From Mesorhizobium sp. INR15 (GTDB taxonomy: Bacteria; Pseudomonadota; Alphaproteobacteria; Rhizobiales; Rhizobiaceae), in contig NZ_CP045496.1 in the NCBI RefSeq assembly GCF_015500075.1, positions 2,552,001-2,616,000 of the forward strand: a DNA stretch of 64,000 nt, given 5' to 3'. Positions 60,549-64,000 of the stretch are shown here, piece after piece. Under the pieces are notes generated by a model, which was not told the origin of the DNA, ran no database searches, and was given only the letters and a program-made list of their open reading frames with translations. Within the stretch, counting starts at the first letter, position 1. Every line of letters begins with the position of its first letter. A program made the position numbers and the translations under genes.

Positions 60549-61142
60549 CTATGCGCGGGACAATCCATCAAACAGCGCCATGAGAACGGCGCGATAGTCT
60601 TCGCTTGAACCGCCGGCTTCGATAGCCAGAGCCGCCCGGTCAAAAGCCGAGGCGAGCAGCATGGTCAATGCTTCCGGCGGCAGCTTTTTCATCGACCCCG
60701 ATCGCATGGCCGCGACAAGACCTTCGCGCAGCGAGCGGTTGCCGTGGCGGTTGTCGATCGCGTCCATGCCGGCGCGGCCAAGTACCGCCGGTCCGTCAAG
60801 CAGCAGCAGCCTTGTGCGGCCTGGCGCGCGCATCGCGGTCAGATAGGCGTCCGAGCCGGCGATCAGTGCATCGCGGGCATTGAGCGCGGGTGGCGATGCC
60901 TTTTCGATCTCGCGCGCCACCGCTGCCGCCTCCTGCTCGACCACGGCGCCGAACAGGGCCTGCTTGTCGGCGAAATGGTGATAGAGCGCGCCCCGGGTGA
61001 CGCCGGCGGCGGCGACGATCTCCGGCGTGCCGGTCTCGGCATAGGATTTTTCCGTGAACAGCTTCCGCGCTGCCGCGATGAGATCGGCGCGCGTCGCTTC
61101 GGTGCGATCACGGTTGGAACGGCGCCCGGATTCCTGTTGCAT
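60549..61142 (-). CDS. TetR-family regulator
   Basis: A 197-residue TetR repressor: TRADLIAAARKLFTEKSYAETGTPEIVAAAGVTRGALYHHFADKQALFGAVVEQE is the DNA-binding part; the C-terminal part includes RTRLLLLDGPAVLG and MKKLPPEALTMLLASAFDRAAL, of the TetR_C_4-like type. It is divergent from a VOC-fold protein gene 67 bases away with a pair of palindromes in the gap. Confidence 0.9.
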   Translation of the reverse strand: MQQESGRRSNRDRTEATRADLIAAARKLFTEKSYAETGTPEIVAAAGVTRGALYHHFADKQALFGAVVEQEAAAVAREIEKASPPALNARDALIAGSDAYLTAMRAPGRTRLLLLDGPAVLGRAGMDAIDNRHGNRSLREGLVAAMRSGSMKKLPPEALTMLLASAFDRAALAIEAGGSSEDYRAVLMALFDGLSRA

Positions 61143-61188
61143 ACATGCAGCCTGTATGTTAATTCAGGTTTACATGCAGACTGTATGT
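61143..61188. promoter_or_regulatory. two TetR operators ACATGCAG-n-CTGTATGT
   Basis: Copies at 61143-61159 and 61172-61188 are identical except for the central base; each has eight-base arms with one mismatch. Starts are 29 bases apart. The second copy ends 21 bases before the VOC gene start, the first touches the tetR start. Confidence 0.85.
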
Positions 61189-61209
61189 TGTTTGGCAGGA
61201 GAAGGAAAG

Positions 61210-61635
61210 ATGAAGACCACGAGCTACTACCCGGTGCTGATGACCGGAGACGTCGCCGGCACGGCGGCTTTTTATGTCAGGCATTTCGGCTTCCGGCCGC
61301 TGTTTGAAAGCGACTGGTACGTGCATCTGCAGTCGACCGACAATAAGCGCGTCAATCTCGGCATCGTTCAGGGCGACCATGAGACGATCCCGGAAGAGGG
61401 GCGGGGCCGCACGTCGGGCCTGTTGATCAATTTCGAGGTCCGCGACCCGGACGCGGTCTATGAAAGGGTGCTTGCCGCCGGCCTGCCAATTCTGCGCAGC
61501 TTGCGCGACGAACCGTTCGGCCAGCGCCATTTCATCACCAGGGATCCGAATGGCGTGCTGATCGATGTGATCAAGCCGATCCCGCCAAGCGAGGAATTCC
61601 TGGCGCAGTATGCGGAAGGCGCCGCCGGCGCCTGA
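61210..61635 (+). CDS. VOC-superfamily (glyoxalase/bleomycin-resistance-like) protein
   Basis: A 141-residue protein with two beta-alpha-beta-beta-beta modules: YYPVLMTGDVAGTAAFYVRHFGFRPLFESDWYVHLQS and then SGLLINFEVRDPDAVYERVLAAGLPILRSLRDEPFGQRHFITRDPNGVLIDVI. The RDPNGVLIDV end carries the usual last metal or ligand residue. Such proteins bind or alter small toxic compounds. The divergent TetR gene and its operators suggest induction by such a compound. AAGGAAAG precedes the ATG. Confidence 0.87.
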   Translation: MKTTSYYPVLMTGDVAGTAAFYVRHFGFRPLFESDWYVHLQSTDNKRVNLGIVQGDHETIPEEGRGRTSGLLINFEVRDPDAVYERVLAAGLPILRSLRDEPFGQRHFITRDPNGVLIDVIKPIPPSEEFLAQYAEGAAGA

Positions 61636-61744
61636 GCGGCGCTGCGCTGGCAGGAACTGTCGGCAGATTTAGCGTGAAGGTCTGCAACGCTTGGCCGGCC
61701 GCGCCTCGCCGCTCTAAGGTGGATCAGCAATCTGGACCGTTCCC

Positions 61745-62656
61745 ATGCCCAAGATATGCCTCGTCCGTGCGCCCACCAACCTTGGCCTTCGCCCTTTGCG
61801 GCCAGGCCATATCCCCGGGACGTGGCGTGCGCCGCGGGCATTGAGCGAGGCGGGGCTCATTGAAGTGCTTTCACCGTCGAGCGTGATCGATCTCGAGCGG
61901 CCTGCCTACAGCACCGAACCGCAGCCGGGCACGCGGCTGCGCAACGGCCCCGCGATCCGCGGCTTTTGCCTGGAGCTGGCGGATGTCGTTGCCGACGCGC
62001 TCCGGCGCGGCGAGTTTCCGCTGATCATCGGCGGCGACTGCACCGTGCTGCTCGGCGCCTTGGCGGCGGCGCGGCGCACCGGTCCCTTGTCGCTGGTGCA
62101 TGTCGACGGTCACAGCGATTTCCGCCATCCCGGCAATTACGATGTCAACGCGGTCCTCGGTTCCGCAGCCGGCATGGATCTCGCGCTCGCCACCGGACGC
62201 GGCGAGGCGTTGCTGACCGAATGGCCGGGCATTGCCGGGCCACTCGTCGCGGACGAACACGTGGTCCAGATCGGCGAGCGGGAAAGCCGCGACGCCGATT
62301 TCGCCTGGCCTGACATCAATGTCACCGCCATGACGCTGATCGATGTTTTTGCCGCGCGCGATCTCGGCGCGGCCAAGGTTCTGGAGAAGACCCGTGCGGT
62401 GCTGGCTCGAAGCGGCTTGCCTTACTGGCTGCACCTCGACATCGATGTGCTCGACCAGACAGTGATGCCGGCGGTGGATTCGCCGGGCAGTCCCGGTATC
62501 GACCCGGATGATCTCGTTGTCATCCTTGCCGGGTTGGTTACCGACCCGCAGTGCGTCGGCATGGACGTGACGATCTTTGATCCCGACCTCGATCCGACTG
62601 GCGAACTGGCGGCGTTGCTGGTCTCGCTGATTGGCCAGGTGTTCGCCGCAGGATAG
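61745..62656 (+). CDS. arginase/agmatinase-family ureohydrolase-like protein
   Basis: A 303-residue protein of the ureohydrolase fold. Metal motifs: GGDC at 96-99 in place of the usual GGDH, VDGHSD (120-125) for DAHxD, and HLDIDVLDQTVMPAVDSPG for DxDxxDP. Two of the three motifs are intact; the first His ligand is replaced by Cys, a variant I believe occurs in a branch of the family. Substrate could be an amidino compound, but this cannot be decided. It is convergent with the HtrA-like gene, four bases apart. Confidence 0.82.
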   Translation: MPKICLVRAPTNLGLRPLRPGHIPGTWRAPRALSEAGLIEVLSPSSVIDLERPAYSTEPQPGTRLRNGPAIRGFCLELADVVADALRRGEFPLIIGGDCTVLLGALAAARRTGPLSLVHVDGHSDFRHPGNYDVNAVLGSAAGMDLALATGRGEALLTEWPGIAGPLVADEHVVQIGERESRDADFAWPDINVTAMTLIDVFAARDLGAAKVLEKTRAVLARSGLPYWLHLDIDVLDQTVMPAVDSPGSPGIDPDDLVVILAGLVTDPQCVGMDVTIFDPDLDPTGELAALLVSLIGQVFAAG

Positions 62657-62659
62657 GGC

Positions 62660-63610
62660 TCAGCTTGCTCTCGCCACCGGCGTCACCGCGATCTGACTGA
62701 TGCCGGTGCGGCGCACGACGGTGCACAACGTCTCGCGGCCGATGCGCTCGGCGTCGAGCATGCGCACGAGATCGTCGACGCCGGTCACCGGGCGGCCGTC
62801 GATGGCGGCGATGATATCGCCTTCCTTCAAGCCGGCCTTGGCTGCGGGGCCGTCTTTTTCGACGCTGCGCAGGCGCACCGCCGTTTTGCTCGCCACATGG
62901 GACAGCAAGGCAGCGCGTCGGGGCAGGTTGGTGGTGTCGCCGGAGATGCCGATGAAGGCGCGGCGCACGCGGCCAAAGCGGATGATCTCCGAAATGACGA
63001 AATTGGCTGTGTTGGAGGCGACCGCGAAGGCGATGCCTTGTGCACCATGGATCATGGCGGTGTTGACGCCGATGACCTCGCCCGCCGACGACACAAGCGG
63101 TCCGCCGGAGTTGCCGGGGTTCAGCGCTGCGTCGGTCTGGATGACGTCGTCGATCAGCCGGCCGGTCGAGGCGCGCATCGAGCGGCCAAGCGCGGAGACG
63201 ACGCCAGCGGTGACGGTCCATTCGAAGCCGAACGGGTTGCCGATGGCGATGGCGATCTGACCGCGCCGCAGCCGCTTGGAATCGCCCAGCGGCGCGACAT
63301 CGGTGAAGCTGCCGTCGGCACGCACCAGGGCAATGTCGGTATCGGGGTCGCGGCTGAGCACGCGGCCCTCGCTGGATGAACCGTCGGGCATCGAGACGCG
63401 CACCGTCTTGGCATCGCCGACGACATGGAAATTGGTGACGACGAGGCCGTCCGGCGCGATGACGAAGCCCGAGCCGTGGCCACCTTGGCCGCCGACGCGT
63501 TCAATGCGGCAGACGGCGGGGCCGATACGGTCGACCGCGTCGGCCACCGTCTCCGAATAGGCGTCAAGCAGGGTGTCGTCGGACTGTAGTCTTTGAGCGG
63601 CGAGGGCCAT
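62660..63610 (-). CDS. S1C (HtrA/DegP-like) serine protease with one PDZ domain
   Basis: A 316-residue protease. The triad is His62 (TNFHVV), Asp92 (TDIALV) and Ser168 (GNSGGP), all present, followed by one PDZ domain from about residue 215 (AFIGISGDTTNLP ... GPAAKAGLKEGDIIAAIDGRPVTGVDDLVRML). There is no signal peptide or membrane helix at the N terminus (MALAAQRLQSDDTLLDAYSE), so it may be cytosolic, unlike DegP. The gene faces another similar gene at 63781, a divergent pair. Confidence 0.9.
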   Translation of the reverse strand: MALAAQRLQSDDTLLDAYSETVADAVDRIGPAVCRIERVGGQGGHGSGFVIAPDGLVVTNFHVVGDAKTVRVSMPDGSSSEGRVLSRDPDTDIALVRADGSFTDVAPLGDSKRLRRGQIAIAIGNPFGFEWTVTAGVVSALGRSMRASTGRLIDDVIQTDAALNPGNSGGPLVSSAGEVIGVNTAMIHGAQGIAFAVASNTANFVISEIIRFGRVRRAFIGISGDTTNLPRRAALLSHVASKTAVRLRSVEKDGPAAKAGLKEGDIIAAIDGRPVTGVDDLVRMLDAERIGRETLCTVVRRTGISQIAVTPVARAS

Positions 63611-63780
63611 CGGTCAGGTACCGTGTGTTTCCACCAAGCGATGACTATATGTGCGGAGCGGTTCGATTGGCCGCGACCTGACCAGATGGCCAGTCAAGCC
63701 AGCAACTAGCCGTCAGGCGAGTACCTCCGAGCGCGCTGTCGAGCGATATCTGGGGCATGAGAGAAACCCAGGAGACCAAC

Positions 63781-64000
63781 ATGAGCGATTTCAACCTGAG
63801 TGCATTTTCCGAGGCGATCGCCGATCTGGCCGCCGAGGCGGCACCCGCGACGGCGAGCTTCGTCACGCATCACCACCGCACGGCCAGCGCCTTCCACTGG
63901 CGTGACGGCTATTTCGTCACCGCCGAGGAGGCCGTCGAGACCGGCGAGGAGATCGAACTGACGCTGGCTTCCGGCGAGACGGTGAAGGCCGAACTCATTG
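63781..64000 (+). CDS. HtrA-like trypsin-family protein, N-terminal part (runs off the window)
   Basis: The first 73 codons: MSDFNLSAFSEAIADLAAEA, then SFVTHHHRTASAFHWRDGYFVTAEEAVETGEEIELTLASGETVKAELI. The stretch HWRDGYFVTAEEAVE is where HtrA proteins have their first strands and catalytic His, here replaced by Glu-Glu, which would make it inactive if the alignment is right. AGGAG lies eight bases upstream of the ATG. It is divergent from the intact HtrA-like gene. Confidence 0.65.
   Translation, partial: MSDFNLSAFSEAIADLAAEAAPATASFVTHHHRTASAFHWRDGYFVTAEEAVETGEEIELTLASGETVKAELI

Overview
The window is a high-G+C chromosomal segment of an alphaproteobacterium of the order Rhizobiales, most likely Mesorhizobium. 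The evidence is the dnaG-rpoD pair, carA and carB lying about 15 kb apart, an EcfG-type GGAAC-N16-CGTT promoter, rhizobial intergenic palindromes, and a partial rhizopine-type (moc-like) gene set. I assigned the genus from the style of the proteins and repeats; no database search was run.

Layout. 1-2.8 kb: a truncated unknown gene, DUF899, a DUF559 nuclease-like gene between inverted palindromic repeats, a cupin and a RidA protein. 2.9-4.7 kb: an AT-rich orphan NACHT NTPase, the clearest foreign gene here and a candidate antiphage protein. 4.9-11 kb: carB, an SH3-domain secreted protein, a phosphoesterase and an ArsR regulator. 11-18 kb: exporter and SDR modules with divergent regulators, a DHFR-like reductase, a PCMT-like methyltransferase, mntH/mntR, and a small stress-type protein. 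18-28 kb: a secreted CXXCH protein, a YpfJ-type metallopeptidase, an MFS/aldo-keto reductase pair, carA, a YqeY protein, a LysR regulator, an alpha/beta hydrolase and a GNAT enzyme. 28-34 kb: MerR/ZntA zinc export, an MFS protein, a DUF2061 protein and a Na/Pi transporter. 34-40 kb: an RcnB-like protein, dnaG and rpoD. 40-43 kb: a recently duplicated DUF333 gene with FkbM, EamA and DUF393 genes plus a DUF393 remnant. 43-48 kb: patatin, PadR, YiaAB/PspA/TetR, HlyU and an L,D-transpeptidase-like protein. 48.5-53 kb: a leftward MocE/periplasmic binding protein/MocD/PanB-like set under a LacI regulator. 53-57 kb: a BTAD regulator divergent from a 1-Cys peroxiredoxin and an FAD oxidoreductase. 58-64 kb: a ParDE pair, azoR/LysR, TetR/VOC, an arginase-family protein and two HtrA-like proteins.

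The recurring theme is small divergent regulator/target modules whose operators are readable in the sequence: tandem 13-bp TGAACnnnGTTCA boxes (PspA/TetR), AGTGGCATATGCCACT (MarR/SDR), ACATGCAG-n-CTGTATGT pairs (TetR/VOC), a 22-bp pair (PadR), a 19-bp-spacer MerR promoter, a 14-bp inverted repeat over a ParD start, and matching TGATC-N6-GATCA elements bracketing a LacI gene. The most unusual items are the NACHT gene, the PanB-like protein that lacks the PanB metal ligands inside a moc-like cluster, the LacI gene without a canonical start codon upstream of its helix-turn-helix, and the repeat-flanked DUF559 gene.
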